In this document: positions 55,248 through 64,000 of the stretch, piece after piece
Layout: every line of letters starts with the position of its first letter
Position numbering within the stretch: position 1 is the stretch's first letter
NCBI RefSeq assembly: GCF_001428745.1
Contig: NZ_LMIO01000002.1
Location: forward strand, 1,006,305 to 1,070,304
DNA length: 64,000 nucleotides
Reading direction: 5' to 3'
Origin: Leifsonia sp. Root227
GTDB taxonomy: Bacteria > Actinomycetota > Actinomycetes > Actinomycetales > Microbacteriaceae
Translations under genes and position numbers: made by a program
The notes under the pieces: generated by a model
What the model was told of the DNA's origin: nothing
The model's input: the letters and a program-made list of their open reading frames with translations, nothing else
The model's database searches: none

Positions 55248-56436
55248 CCATCACGTCATCGCGACCAGAGACGAGTACCTGGAGGCCGTCGAGGCGATCG
55301 CGGCGGGGAACGGCCCGGTGGCCGTGGACGCCGAGCGCGCGAGCGGCTTCCGGTACTCTCAGCGGGCGTACCTCATCCAGGTGTTCCGGCGCGGGTCGGG
55401 CACGTTCCTGTTCGACCCTCCGCCGATCGGGCGCTTCGACGAACTGAACGCCGCCATCGCAGACGAGGAGTGGGTGCTGCACGCAGCCACCCAGGACCTC
55501 ACCTGCCTGCGCGAGGTCGGGCTCGACCCGAAGCACGTCTTCGACACCGAGCTCGCCGCCCGGCTGCTCGGGATGCCGAGGGTCGGCCTCGGCACCGTGG
55601 TGGAGGAGCTGCTCGGCATTCACCTGGCCAAGGAGCACTCGGCCGCCGACTGGTCCACCAGGCCGCTGCCGGAACCCTGGCTCGTGTACGCGGCCCTCGA
55701 CGTCGAGCTGCTGCCCGACCTCAGAGACGCCATCGCTGCACTGCTGGAGGAGCAGGGCAAGACGGGGATCGCCCAGCAGGAGTTCGCCGACGAGCTCGCC
55801 CGTGACCTCAAGGTGGTCCGCAGCGAGCCGTGGCGCCGCCTGTCCGGCATCCACTCGATCAGGGGCATCCGCAATCTCGCCGTCGCCCGCGAGCTCTGGC
55901 TGAGCCGCGACGAGCTCGCCCGCACCACGGACATCGCGCCGGGCCGCCTGGTCCCGGATGCGTCGCTCACCGCCGCGGCGAAGGCCATGCCGGAGACCAA
56001 GCGCGGTCTCGCGGCGCTCCGCGAGTTCAACGGCAGAGCGAGCAGGACGGAGCTCGACCGCTGGTGGGAGGCCATCGAGGCCGGACGCACCACGGAGGAC
56101 CTCCCCGTGATGCGCGGAAACGGAGACACCCTTCCTCCGCCCCGCGCGTGGGCGGACAGGAACCCGGAGGCGGACGCCAGGCTCAAGGCGGCCCGCGCCG
56201 CCGTCACCGCGCTCTCCGAGGAGCTGTCGATCCCGATCGAGAACCTGCTCACGCCGGAGACGCTGCGCCGCGTCGCGTGGGCCCCGCCCGCCGAGATCGA
56301 CGCCGCATCCATCGCCGCCGCCCTCGCCGAATGGGGTGCCCGGCCCTGGCAGATTGAGGCAACCTCACAGTCGATCGCCCAGGCGTTTGTGGAAGCCAAC
56401 CAAAACGGCCCGGAGACCGCCGAAGCGGATTCGTAG
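55240..56436 (+). CDS. rnd: ribonuclease D with HRDC domain
   Basis: 398 residues. The DEDD exonuclease active site is VAVDAERASGFRYSQRAYLI, then LHAATQDLTCL and YAALDVELLPDL; the HRDC region follows (GIRNLAVARELWLSRDELA). It trims tRNA and other RNA 3' ends. GTG start overlaps the DUF3000 end by 8 nt. Upstream of the fad genes, with 71 bp between. Confidence 0.94.
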   Translation: MADHHVIATRDEYLEAVEAIAAGNGPVAVDAERASGFRYSQRAYLIQVFRRGSGTFLFDPPPIGRFDELNAAIADEEWVLHAATQDLTCLREVGLDPKHVFDTELAARLLGMPRVGLGTVVEELLGIHLAKEHSAADWSTRPLPEPWLVYAALDVELLPDLRDAIAALLEEQGKTGIAQQEFADELARDLKVVRSEPWRRLSGIHSIRGIRNLAVARELWLSRDELARTTDIAPGRLVPDASLTAAAKAMPETKRGLAALREFNGRASRTELDRWWEAIEAGRTTEDLPVMRGNGDTLPPPRAWADRNPEADARLKAARAAVTALSEELSIPIENLLTPETLRRVAWAPPAEIDAASIAAALAEWGARPWQIEATSQSIAQAFVEANQNGPETAEADS

Positions 56437-56507
56437 AAAGAATCAAACGATTCTTCCCCGTTCCGCCGCATCCCTAGGATCGAATTCGACCTGATTTGGG
56501 AGGCATT

Positions 56508-57713
56508 GTGGCCGATAGAGCTGATGTCGTCTTCGTCGACGGAGTTCGCACTCCGTTCGGGCGAGCCGGCGAAAAAGGGCAGTACTGGAACACGCGAGCG
56601 GACGATCTGGTGGTCAAGGCCATGATCGAGCTGCTGGAGCGCAACCCGAACGTGCCCAAAGACAGGATCGACGACGTGGCCATCGCCGCCACGACGCAGC
56701 AGGGCGACCAGGGCCTCACCCTCGGCCGCACCGCCGCTCTGCTCGCCGGTCTGCCGAAGTCCGTGCCAGGCTTCGCCATCGATCGGATGTGCGCCGGCGC
56801 GATGACCAGCGTCACCACCCTCGGCTCCGGGATCGCGTTCGGCGCGTACGACCTGGCCATCGCCGGCGGCGTCGAGCACATGGGACGCCACCCGATGGGC
56901 TTCGGCGCAGACCCGAACCCGCGTTTCCTCTCCGAGCGCCTGGTCGGCGAGGACGCCCTCAACATGGGCATGACCGCCGAGCGCATCCACGACAGGTTCC
57001 CCGCCCTCACCAAGGAGCGCTCCGACCGCTTCGCGATGCGCAGCCAGCAGAAGACCGCGGCGGCGTACGCTGCGGGCAAGCTGCAGCCCGACCTGGTGCC
57101 CGTCGCCATCCGCTCCGAGAGCGGCTGGGGCCTCGCCACCCAGGACGAGGGGATGCGGCCGGAGACGAACATGGAGTCGCTCGCCACCCTGCGCACCCCG
57201 TTCCGTCCGCACGGCCGGGTCTCCGCCGGGAACTCGTCGCCGCTCACCGACGGCGCCACAGCGAGCCTGCTCGCGTCCGGCGACGCGGTGAAGGAGTTCG
57301 GCCTGCAGCCGAAGATGCGCATGGTCAGCTTCGCCTTCGCGGGCGTCGAGCCGGAGATCATGGGCATCGGCCCTGTGCCGTCGACGGAGAAGGCGCTCCG
57401 CAAGGCGGGGCTCAGCATCGACGACATCGGCCTGTTCGAGCTGAACGAAGCGTTCGCCATCCAGGTGCTCTCGCTGCTCGACCACTTCGGCATCGACGAC
57501 GAGGACCCCCGCGTCAACCAGTGGGGCGGCGCCATCGCCGTCGGCCACCCGCTCGCCGCCAGCGGCGTGCGCCTCATGATCCAGCTCGCCCGCCAGTTCG
57601 AGGAGCACCCGGAGGTCCGCTACGGCCTCACCGCGATGTGCGTCGGACTCGGCCAGGGCGGGTCCGTCATCTGGGAGAACCCCCACTACAACAAGCGCGC
57701 GCGGAAGGCTTAA
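56508..57713 (+). CDS. fadA: acetyl-CoA acyltransferase (thiolase)
   Basis: 401 residues. Thiolase features: nucleophile Cys in IDRMCAGAMTSV, NEAFAIQVLSLL, GHPLAASGVRLMIQL and the C-terminal Cys-Gly MCVGLGQGGSVIWEN. It performs the final thiolysis in beta-oxidation. The GTG at 56508 has GGGAGG upstream; a TTG before it gives a shorter distance. It is three bases from fadB, forming a trifunctional complex. Confidence 0.95.
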   Translation: MADRADVVFVDGVRTPFGRAGEKGQYWNTRADDLVVKAMIELLERNPNVPKDRIDDVAIAATTQQGDQGLTLGRTAALLAGLPKSVPGFAIDRMCAGAMTSVTTLGSGIAFGAYDLAIAGGVEHMGRHPMGFGADPNPRFLSERLVGEDALNMGMTAERIHDRFPALTKERSDRFAMRSQQKTAAAYAAGKLQPDLVPVAIRSESGWGLATQDEGMRPETNMESLATLRTPFRPHGRVSAGNSSPLTDGATASLLASGDAVKEFGLQPKMRMVSFAFAGVEPEIMGIGPVPSTEKALRKAGLSIDDIGLFELNEAFAIQVLSLLDHFGIDDEDPRVNQWGGAIAVGHPLAASGVRLMIQLARQFEEHPEVRYGLTAMCVGLGQGGSVIWENPHYNKRARKA

Positions 57714-57716
57714 CAC

Positions 57717-59855
57717 GTGACCGACTACAGCAAGATCGACTTCTCCCCGCTCGTCGACCTCACCTCAGACGAGGTCGTGACCCACTCGTTCGTCAAGGAC
57801 ATCCCGCTGCCGAGCGGCAAGACGCTCGCTCTGGTGACCCTCGACAACGGCCGCGACCACACGCGACCGAACACGATGGGCCCCGCCACCCTCCTGGAGC
57901 TCGGGAAGACCTTCGACGAGCTGACGGAGCGCGCTGGCCGCGGCGAGATCGACGCGGTCGCCGTCACGGGCAAGCCGTTCATCCTCGCCGCAGGCGCCGA
58001 CCTCAGCCGCGTGGGGGACATCCCGAGCGTCGAGGTCGCGAAACTGCTCCCCCAGCTCGGTCACTACGTGCTCGGCAAGCAAGCCGCCTTCGGCGTCCCG
58101 TCGTTCGTGTTCACCAACGGTCTCGCGCTCGGCGGCGGTGTGGAGATCGGCCTGAACGCCGACTACCGCACCATCGACCGCTCTGCCGCGGCCTTCGCCC
58201 TCCCAGAGGTGTTCCTCGGCCTCATCCCCGGCTGGGGCGGCGCGTACATCCTGCCGAACCTGATCGGCATCGAGAACGCCCTCAAGGTGATCGTCGAGAA
58301 CCCGCTCAAGCAGAACAGGATGCTCAAGCCGCAGGACGTCTTCGACCTCGGCATCGCGGACGCGATCTTCGACTCCGCCAACTTCCTCGAGGACTCGCTG
58401 CGCTGGGCCGACAGGGTCCTCACCGGCGAGCTCACCGTGAAGCGGCCGAACGTGCCCGGCAAGGTCGAGCGCATGGTCAAGTGGGATGCGGCCATCGGCA
58501 TCGCCCGCAAGATGCTGGAGAGCCGCATCGGCACCGTGCCGAAGTCGCCGTACGCCGCACTCGACCTGCTCAAGGCGGCCAAGTCCGGTACCAAGGAGGA
58601 GGGCTTCGAGCGCGAGGACGACGTGCTCGCCGAGCTCATCTCCGGCGACCAGTTCCAGGCCAGCATCTACGCCTTCAACCTGGTGCAGAAGCGGGCCAAG
58701 CGCCCGGCAGGCGCGCCGGACAAGAAGCTCGCCAAGAAGGTCACCAAGGTCGGCGTGATCGGCGCAGGCTACATGGCCAGCCAGTTCGCTCTGCTGTTCG
58801 TGCGCCGTCTGCGGGTGCCCGTGGTCATCACCGACCTCGACCAGGCGCACGTCGACAAGGGTGTCGCGTACATCCACGACGAGATCGGCAAGCTGCAGGA
58901 GAAGGGCCGCATCTCGCCGGACGAAGGCAACCGGCTGCGCGCGCTGGTCACCGGCACGACCGACAAGTCCCTCTTCGCCGACGCGGACTGGGTGATCGAG
59001 GCCGTGTTCGAGGAGCTGTCGGTCAAGCAGGACGTGTTCGCCGAGATCGAGCAGTACATCTCGGACGACGCCGTGCTCGCCACGAACACCTCGTCGCTGT
59101 CGGTCGAGCAGATCGGGGCGAAGCTGAAGCACCCGGAGCGCCTGGTCGGCTTCCACTTCTTCACCCCGGTCGCCGTCATGCCGCTGATCGAGGTGGTGAA
59201 CACGCCGAACACCGACGAGGCGACTCTGTCGACGGCGATGGTCACGGCGGCGACGCTCAAGAAGAACGCGGTCATCACCGCGGACACCCCCGGCTTCGTG
59301 GTCAACCGCGTGCTGGCGAAGGTGCTCGGCGAGGCGATGCACGCCGTCGACGACGGCACCCCGTTCGAGACGGTCGACGACGCGTTCGCGCCGCTCGGCC
59401 TGCCGATGCCGCCGTCCGCGCTGCTCGACCTGGTCGGGCTGAAGGTCGGTGCGCACGTCCTGGACACGCACCACGCCGCGTTCCCCGACCGGTTCTACCG
59501 CAGCGAGAACCTGCACAAGCTGGCCGAGCACGGGACGCTGCTGGAGAAGGACTCCAAGGGCAGGGTCAAGGGCATCGACAAGCAGGCGGCGAAGATCGTC
59601 TCCGGCGGCAAGAACCCGTGGACCAAGGAGCAGATCCTCCGCGGCCTCGAGGACGGCCTCGCCGACGAGATCCACCGGATGCTCGTGGACGACCACGTCG
59701 TGGCGGCGCCGGAGGACATCGACCTGTGCATGATCCTCGGCGCGGGCTTCCCGTTCCAGATGGGCGGCATCACGCCGTACCTCGACCGCGTCGGAGCGTC
59801 GGAGCGGGTGTTCGGAGACACGTTCCAGCACCCGCCAGTGAAGGGCGTGCTCTAA
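57717..59855 (+). CDS. fadB: fatty acid oxidation complex alpha subunit (hydratase/3-hydroxyacyl-CoA dehydrogenase)
   Basis: 712 residues. N-terminal enoyl-CoA hydratase (FILAAGADLSRVGD, GLALGGGVEIGLNADYR), then the dehydrogenase with NAD motif KVGVIGAGYMASQFALLF, ATNTSSLSVEQIGAKLKHPE and RLVGFHFFTPVAVMPLIEV. GTG start with GGAAGG upstream. With fadA it catalyses steps two to four of beta-oxidation; the acyl-CoA dehydrogenase and ligase are not in the window. Confidence 0.95.
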   Translation: MTDYSKIDFSPLVDLTSDEVVTHSFVKDIPLPSGKTLALVTLDNGRDHTRPNTMGPATLLELGKTFDELTERAGRGEIDAVAVTGKPFILAAGADLSRVGDIPSVEVAKLLPQLGHYVLGKQAAFGVPSFVFTNGLALGGGVEIGLNADYRTIDRSAAAFALPEVFLGLIPGWGGAYILPNLIGIENALKVIVENPLKQNRMLKPQDVFDLGIADAIFDSANFLEDSLRWADRVLTGELTVKRPNVPGKVERMVKWDAAIGIARKMLESRIGTVPKSPYAALDLLKAAKSGTKEEGFEREDDVLAELISGDQFQASIYAFNLVQKRAKRPAGAPDKKLAKKVTKVGVIGAGYMASQFALLFVRRLRVPVVITDLDQAHVDKGVAYIHDEIGKLQEKGRISPDEGNRLRALVTGTTDKSLFADADWVIEAVFEELSVKQDVFAEIEQYISDDAVLATNTSSLSVEQIGAKLKHPERLVGFHFFTPVAVMPLIEVVNTPNTDEATLSTAMVTAATLKKNAVITADTPGFVVNRVLAKVLGEAMHAVDDGTPFETVDDAFAPLGLPMPPSALLDLVGLKVGAHVLDTHHAAFPDRFYRSENLHKLAEHGTLLEKDSKGRVKGIDKQAAKIVSGGKNPWTKEQILRGLEDGLADEIHRMLVDDHVVAAPEDIDLCMILGAGFPFQMGGITPYLDRVGASERVFGDTFQHPPVKGVL

Positions 59856-59869
59856 CCGCTCACAGCGTG

Positions 59870-59914
59870 AAAAGCCGGTGACCGCATCCACGTCGGATGC
59901 GGTCACCGGCTTTT
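59870..59914. terminator. bidirectional terminator between fadB and the TetR gene
   Basis: A perfect 20-bp stem (59870-59889 with 59895-59914) around loop ACGTC. Each side has AAAA/TTTT next to the stem, so it can end the rightward fad mRNA and the leftward tetR mRNA. Confidence 0.92.
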
Positions 59915-59929
59915 GTTACGCGCGCTGGC

Positions 59930-60544
59930 TCACGCGGTCTGGGGCGCGAGGAGCACCAGGTCCAGGTATGCGCGGAGGGTGGCGGCCGCGTCGATCCGGT
60001 CGGGCGTGTACAGCCACTGGAGCTGAATGCCCTCCCAGAGCGCGATCACGGTCGCGGCCGCGAGCGCCGGGTCGACGCCGACGCGCAGGCGGCCCTGGTC
60101 GCGGAGCGCGGCGAACTCCGCCTCGTACTCGGAGCGGAGCGTGTCGTAGCGCCCGAGGAAGTATTCGCGTCCTGGGTGGTCGTCCGTCACGGCCTCGGCG
60201 GAGAGCACGCTGTAGAGCGCGATGACCCCGGGGATGCGCTCGTTGGCCGCCGCCTGTGCCACGATGTGGCGCTCGAACGGCTCGTCGTCCTCCGGGGCGT
60301 CCACGCCGGCGCCGAGTTCGTCGCGGAGTTCGAGGACGGCGAGCAGCACGTCCTCCTTGCCGATGAAGTAGTGCTGCAGGTTGGACAGGCTGATGCCGGC
60401 CGCAGCCGCGATCTCGCGCAGCGAGCTGCCGTGATACCCGCGCGTGGCGAACACGCGGTACGCCTCTTCGACGATCTGACGGCGACGGGCTGCGCTCTTT
60501 GCGTACGGTCCGCGGCGGCGGGGACCGGCGATCTCGGTGTCCAC
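59930..60544 (-). CDS. TetR-family transcriptional regulator
   Basis: 204 residues. TetR HTH (RRRQIVEEAYRVFATRGYHG, then SLREIAAAAGISLSNLQHYF) and a helical ligand-binding C-terminus. It is divergent from the sugar ABC operon and probably regulates it. The GTG at 60544 lies 6 bases after a TAATTT -10-like motif, so it may be leaderless. The ligand is unknown; candidate inverted repeat CTATACAAAACTAG lies in the 79-bp gap. Confidence 0.9.
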   Translation of the reverse strand: MDTEIAGPRRRGPYAKSAARRRQIVEEAYRVFATRGYHGSSLREIAAAAGISLSNLQHYFIGKEDVLLAVLELRDELGAGVDAPEDDEPFERHIVAQAAANERIPGVIALYSVLSAEAVTDDHPGREYFLGRYDTLRSEYEAEFAALRDQGRLRVGVDPALAAATVIALWEGIQLQWLYTPDRIDAAATLRAYLDLVLLAPQTA

Positions 60545-60623
60545 ACAACCAAATTAGGTCACCCGCGCTAGTTTTGTATAGGGTCGCAGTACTCGTATTC
60601 CCACTCACGACGAAGTGAAGGAC

Positions 60624-61973
60624 ATGGCGCAACTCACACGACGAAGTCTCCTCGGCCTGGGAGCAGCGGCGGGGGTCACCGCGCTGCTCGCCGGGTGCAG
60701 CACCCCCGGCACCACCTCCGTCAACAGCAGGCCGCTCATCCAGCCGGCCGCGAGCGGCGAGAAGATCACCCTCACGTACTGGGCCTGGCTGAAAGACCTG
60801 CAGAAGGTCGCGGATGTGTGGAACGCCACGCATCCGAATGTGCAGGTCGAGGCCGTCTGGATCCCCGGCGGCAACAGCGGCGGATACCAGAAGCTGTACT
60901 CGGCCCTCGCGGCGGGCGGCGGCCCGGACCTCGCCCAGGTCGAGCTGCGCTCCGTGCCGGAGTTCATGCTCGTGAACGGCCTGGTCGACCTGGCCCGCTA
61001 CGGCGCGAACGACTACGCCGACCGCTACGACCCCACGCTCTGGAAGCAGGTCAGCTACGTCGACGGCGTGTACGCCATCCCGCAGGACTCCGGCCCGATG
61101 GCGTTCTACCACCGGCCGGACCTGTTCGAGAAGGTCGGCGCCTCCGCCCCCACCACCTGGGACGAGTGGATGAGCACCGGCGCCGAACTGCGCACGGCCG
61201 GTTCCTGGATCGACACCTTCAACTACGCCGATCCGTCCTGGTTCGCCGCGGTCGCAGGGCAGGCGGGCGCATCCTGGTTCGCGGTCGACGGCGACCGCTG
61301 GACCGTGAACATGACCGACGACGCGACGCTCACCGCCGCCCGGTTCTTCGACAAGGCGATCGACGACGGCGTGATCCAGACCGCGTACGGCGCGTACACG
61401 ACGCCGTGGTTCGCCGCTGCTGCGTCGAACAAGATCGCCGGTCTCACCAGCGCGAGCTGGGGGGACGCGCTGCTCGAGGGTGTCTCGGGAGGCGAAGGCA
61501 AGTGGCGGGTCGCTCCGATGGCCCGCTGGGGCTCCGACGGCACGACCGGATACGGCTCCAGCTACCTCGGCGGCTCCACGGCTGCGGTGCTCGCCAACAG
61601 CAAGCACCCGAAGGAGGCGCTGGAGTTCGCGGTCTGGATGACCACCAGTCACGAGGGCATCGACGCAATGATCGAGAACAGCGGCATCGGCTGGTCGCCC
61701 TCCGCCGACTTCATCGGCACCTCCCGGCAGAAGCCGTCGAAGTTCTTCGGCGGCCAGAACTACAACGAGGAGATCTTCCTCCCCGCATCGCGCCAGCAGA
61801 ATCAGGACTGGTCGTGGTGGCCGCTGACGCAGCAGTCGTTCAACATCCTCGCCGACGGGTTCCGCAAGAAGTCCTCCGGCCTCACCCTCGTGGATGCGAT
61901 CGCGCAGAGCGAGAAGAACATCGTCACCGCGTTCCGCGACAAGGGACTCAGCATCGAGAAGGTGACCTCGTGA
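60624..61973 (+). CDS. ABC sugar transporter substrate-binding lipoprotein
   Basis: About 449 residues. A Tat-like/lipoprotein signal: TRRSLLGLGAAAGVTALLAGC, lipobox LAGC. The mature protein is a family 1 (MalE/UgpB-like) solute-binding protein with ANTHPNVQV-type start (VADVWNATHPNVQVEAVW), VDGVYAIPQDSGPMAFYHRP and a mobile-loop C-terminus. It delivers a saccharide to the two permeases. A GTG nine bases earlier is an alternative start. Confidence 0.92.
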   Translation: MAQLTRRSLLGLGAAAGVTALLAGCSTPGTTSVNSRPLIQPAASGEKITLTYWAWLKDLQKVADVWNATHPNVQVEAVWIPGGNSGGYQKLYSALAAGGGPDLAQVELRSVPEFMLVNGLVDLARYGANDYADRYDPTLWKQVSYVDGVYAIPQDSGPMAFYHRPDLFEKVGASAPTTWDEWMSTGAELRTAGSWIDTFNYADPSWFAAVAGQAGASWFAVDGDRWTVNMTDDATLTAARFFDKAIDDGVIQTAYGAYTTPWFAAAASNKIAGLTSASWGDALLEGVSGGEGKWRVAPMARWGSDGTTGYGSSYLGGSTAAVLANSKHPKEALEFAVWMTTSHEGIDAMIENSGIGWSPSADFIGTSRQKPSKFFGGQNYNEEIFLPASRQQNQDWSWWPLTQQSFNILADGFRKKSSGLTLVDAIAQSEKNIVTAFRDKGLSIEKVTS

Positions 61974-62857
61974 GGGGCGTGCGACGTTCCTGGGCGCCGT
62001 GGGTGCTGCTCGGGCCGTTCCTCGCCCTCTTCCTGCTCACGTTCATCCTCCCGATCATCGTGGCGGTGGGCAGCAGCTTCACCAAGGTCACCAGGCAGGG
62101 CGTGTTCGGCGAGAAGGGTGTGACGAGCGAGTTCGCCTGGTTCGCCAACTACGCCCAGGCGCTCTCGAACCCGAACTTCATCGCGTCCATCGGCAGGATG
62201 CTGCTGTTCGGCGTGGTGCAGGTCACGCTGATGATCGCGCTGTGCACGGTGCTCGCGCTGCTGCTCGAGTCGGCGTCCGCGCGCTGGCCGGGGATGTTCA
62301 GGGCCGTGTACTTCCTGCCGTACGGCATCCCCGGTGTCGTGGCGACCATCCTGTGGTCGTTCCTCTACGTCCCAGGGCTCAGCCCGCTGATCGACCTCGC
62401 GAGCGCGTTCGGCCTGCAGGTCGACTTCCTCGGGCCGAACACGGTGCTGTGGTCGATCGCGAACATCGTCACCTGGACGTACACCGGCTACAACATGATG
62501 ATCATCATCGCCCAGCTCAAGTCGATCCCGACCGAGGTGTACGAGGCGGCGAAGGTCGACGGCGCGAGCCCGTGGCGGGTGGCGACGAGCATCCAGTTGC
62601 CGCTGATCAAACCGGCGCTGATGCTCACCACCGTGTTCTCGATCATCGGCACCCTGCAGCTCTTCGCCGAGCCGCAGGTGCTGCAGACGGTCTCCCCCGC
62701 GATCGACAGCGAGTACACGCCCAACCTCAGCGCGTACACGACCGCGTTCGCGTACAACGACTACAACGTCGCAGCCGCGCAGGCTGTGCTCATCGCCCTG
62801 GTCGCGTTCCTGCTGTCGTTCGCGTTCCTGCGTCTGTCGAACAGGAGAGCGAAATGA
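61970..62857 (+). CDS. ABC sugar permease (MalF-like)
   Basis: 295 residues, six membrane segments. The EAA loop VYEAAKVDGASPWRVATSI that contacts the ATPase lies near residue 185. The GTG overlaps the preceding stop (GTGA); GAGAAGGTG precedes it. Imports a saccharide with the second permease. No ATPase gene is in the operon; actinobacteria often use one shared MsiK-type ATPase. Confidence 0.94.
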   Translation: MRGVRRSWAPWVLLGPFLALFLLTFILPIIVAVGSSFTKVTRQGVFGEKGVTSEFAWFANYAQALSNPNFIASIGRMLLFGVVQVTLMIALCTVLALLLESASARWPGMFRAVYFLPYGIPGVVATILWSFLYVPGLSPLIDLASAFGLQVDFLGPNTVLWSIANIVTWTYTGYNMMIIIAQLKSIPTEVYEAAKVDGASPWRVATSIQLPLIKPALMLTTVFSIIGTLQLFAEPQVLQTVSPAIDSEYTPNLSAYTTAFAYNDYNVAAAQAVLIALVAFLLSFAFLRLSNRRAK

Positions 62858-63792
62858 CCGCAACAGACACCCCGACAGGCAGCGTCGCAGCGCCAGGCAC
62901 CTCCTCGGTCACGGCACAGAAGGCGCGAGGCACCGGTCCTGACCGCTCGGCAGGGCGCAGGCCGGGGATGCGCATCCTGGTCACCGGCATCCTGGTCGTC
63001 GTCGCCGTCTACTTCCTGGTGCCGGTCTACTGGGTGATCGTCGCCGCCACGAAGACCACGCAGGATCTGTTCTCGACCAACGGCTTCTGGTTCGCGCCGA
63101 CCTTCGCGCTCTGGCACAACCTCGGCGAGGTGCTGACCTACGACGGCGGCATCTTCGTGCGCTGGTTCGCCAACTCGGTGCTGTACGCCGGAGTCGGTGC
63201 GATCCTCGCGACCTACTTCGCCGCCGCAGGCGGGTACGCGCTGTCGAAGTACGCATTCCGCGGCCGTGGATTCATCTTCGGGCTGGTGCTCGGCGGCGTG
63301 CTCGTGCCCGGCACCGCGACGGCGCTGCCGCTGTTCCTGCTGTTCAGCCAGCTCGGGCTCGCGAACACCTACTGGTCGGTGCTGCTGCCGTCGCTGGTGT
63401 CACCGTTCGGGCTGTTCCTCTGCCGGATCTACGCGGATGCGACGGTCGACACCGCCCTGATCGAGGCCGCCAGGATCGACGGGGCAGGCGAGCTGAGGAT
63501 CTTCCACACGGTGGGACTGCGGATCATGGTGCCCGCGCTGGTGACGGTGTTCCTGTTCCAGCTCGTCGGCATCTGGAACAACTACTTCCTGCCGCTCGTG
63601 ATGCTGTCCGACAACACGCTGTACCCGATCACGCTCGGGCTCAACAACTGGCGCAGTCAGACCGACCGGCTGCCGGAGTTCTACGAGCTGACCACCGGCG
63701 GCGTGCTGCTGTCGATCATCCCCCTCGCCATCGCCATGATCGTGCTGCAGCGGTTCTGGCGCGGCGGTCTCACCGAAGGAGCCGTGAAGTAG
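62854..63792 (+). CDS. ABC sugar permease (MalG-like)
   Basis: 312 residues, six membrane segments after a disordered N-terminus of about 40 residues. The EAA loop LIEAARIDGAGELRIFHTVG lies near residue 205. ATGA overlap with the upstream gene; ACAGGAG before the ATG. Last transport gene; its stop overlaps the next start by one base. Confidence 0.94.
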   Translation: MTATDTPTGSVAAPGTSSVTAQKARGTGPDRSAGRRPGMRILVTGILVVVAVYFLVPVYWVIVAATKTTQDLFSTNGFWFAPTFALWHNLGEVLTYDGGIFVRWFANSVLYAGVGAILATYFAAAGGYALSKYAFRGRGFIFGLVLGGVLVPGTATALPLFLLFSQLGLANTYWSVLLPSLVSPFGLFLCRIYADATVDTALIEAARIDGAGELRIFHTVGLRIMVPALVTVFLFQLVGIWNNYFLPLVMLSDNTLYPITLGLNNWRSQTDRLPEFYELTTGGVLLSIIPLAIAMIVLQRFWRGGLTEGAVK

Positions 63793-64000
63793 TGCTGACG
63801 CCCCACGTCCTGTCCGACCCGTATCTGTCCGACACCGCGCCAGGCCGGGGTGCGCGTAGCGCGCCGCGGTCCTGGCTGCGCACCGACGCCCCCGCGCTCT
63901 GCCTCGACGGCGACTGGGCGTTCCGGCTCTCCCCCACCGCCGCCGTCTCCGAGGACATCGCAGCGACCGACTTCGACTCGAAGCGGGGCAGGGAGCTTGG
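63792..64000 (+). CDS. GH2 family glycosidase, probable beta-galactosidase (partial, N-terminus only)
   Basis: The first ~69 residues are present, starting at the GTG at 63792, which overlaps the permease stop (TAGTG). They read SWLRTDAPALCLDGDWAFRL near residues 28-47, the typical jelly-roll opening of GH2 beta-galactosidases. The gene runs off the right edge. It follows a carbohydrate importer, so the transported sugar is probably a galactoside or related oligosaccharide; this is inference. Confidence 0.75.
   Translation, partial: MLTPHVLSDPYLSDTAPGRGARSAPRSWLRTDAPALCLDGDWAFRLSPTAAVSEDIAATDFDSKRGREL

Noticed and set aside
56789..59881. Long plus-strand frame across fadA and fadB
   Set aside because: It is an out-of-frame shadow (very Arg-rich) of the two clear enzymes.

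Overview
This 64-kb window is high-GC chromosomal DNA from an actinobacterium, most likely a member of the Microbacteriaceae (Leifsonia-like). The evidence is the combination of gene orders: pyrR-pyrB-pyrC-PH protein-carA-carB, alaS-ruvX-mltG-aroE-aroC-aroK-aroB-aroQ-efp-nusB, pdxST-yebC-ruvCAB-yajC-secDF-rsh, thrS-HIT, DUF3000-rnd, plus frequent GTG/TTG starts and 1-8 bp gene overlaps. Family and taxon assignments come from reading the sequences; no search was run.

Layout. (1) 1-6.8 kb, leftward: the de novo pyrimidine operon pyrR-pyrB-pyrC-PH-carA-carB (carB runs off the edge), preceded by a clear PyrR-binding hairpin that can sequester the pyrR ribosome-binding site. (2) 6.8-19.3 kb, leftward: alaS, ruvX and mltG feed into the shikimate genes aroE-aroC-aroK-aroB-(unknown)-aroQ, then efp, nusB and a DsbA-like lipoprotein. 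(3) 19.3-24.4 kb: rpsD, rarA, then rightward a cyclophilin, a DUF349 protein and an orphan AbiEi-like gene. (4) 24.4-35.0 kb, leftward: the Rel/Spo stringent-response enzyme, a rhodanese, secF-secD-yajC, ruvB-ruvA-ruvC, yebC and pdxT-pdxS. (5) 35.1-39.5 kb, rightward: a MocR/PdxR-type regulator divergent from pdxST and pyridoxal kinase pdxY. Between them sits a three-gene accessory cassette: a small lipoprotein, a lipase with an intact Ser-Asp-His triad and a helical C-terminal tail, and a small partner. This cassette is the best candidate for an undescribed system; it resembles the type VII-secreted reverse-domain lipase toxins with lipoprotein immunity known from staphylococci.

(6) 39.5-47.9 kb: HIT hydrolase and thrS, a PRC-barrel-like protein, a lipoprotein, a split one-carbon module (an MTD1-like methylene-THF dehydrogenase without the cyclohydrolase lysine next to an FchA-like cyclodeaminase/cyclohydrolase), a DHFR-like reductase, YciI-like proteins, four tRNA genes (Gly-Cys-Val leftward, Val rightward) and a PemK/MazF-like gene. 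(7) 47.8-51.8 kb, leftward: two Amt genes, one canonical with GlnR-like motifs upstream and one divergent and lacking the first pore histidine, and zapE. (8) 51.9-59.9 kb: sulfurtransferase-sufE, an alpha/beta hydrolase, DUF3000, RNase D and the thiolase/FadB beta-oxidation pair, ended by a 20-bp two-way terminator. (9) 59.9-64 kb: a TetR regulator divergent from an ABC sugar importer followed by the start of a GH2 glycosidase.

No insertion sequence, CRISPR array, rRNA or phage gene was seen. No gene-free stretch exceeds about 220 bp. The larger gaps (42155-42354, 50532-50745, 21441-21630, 19925-20099, 46744-46906, 51796-51950) are described in the entries or hold nothing recognisable.
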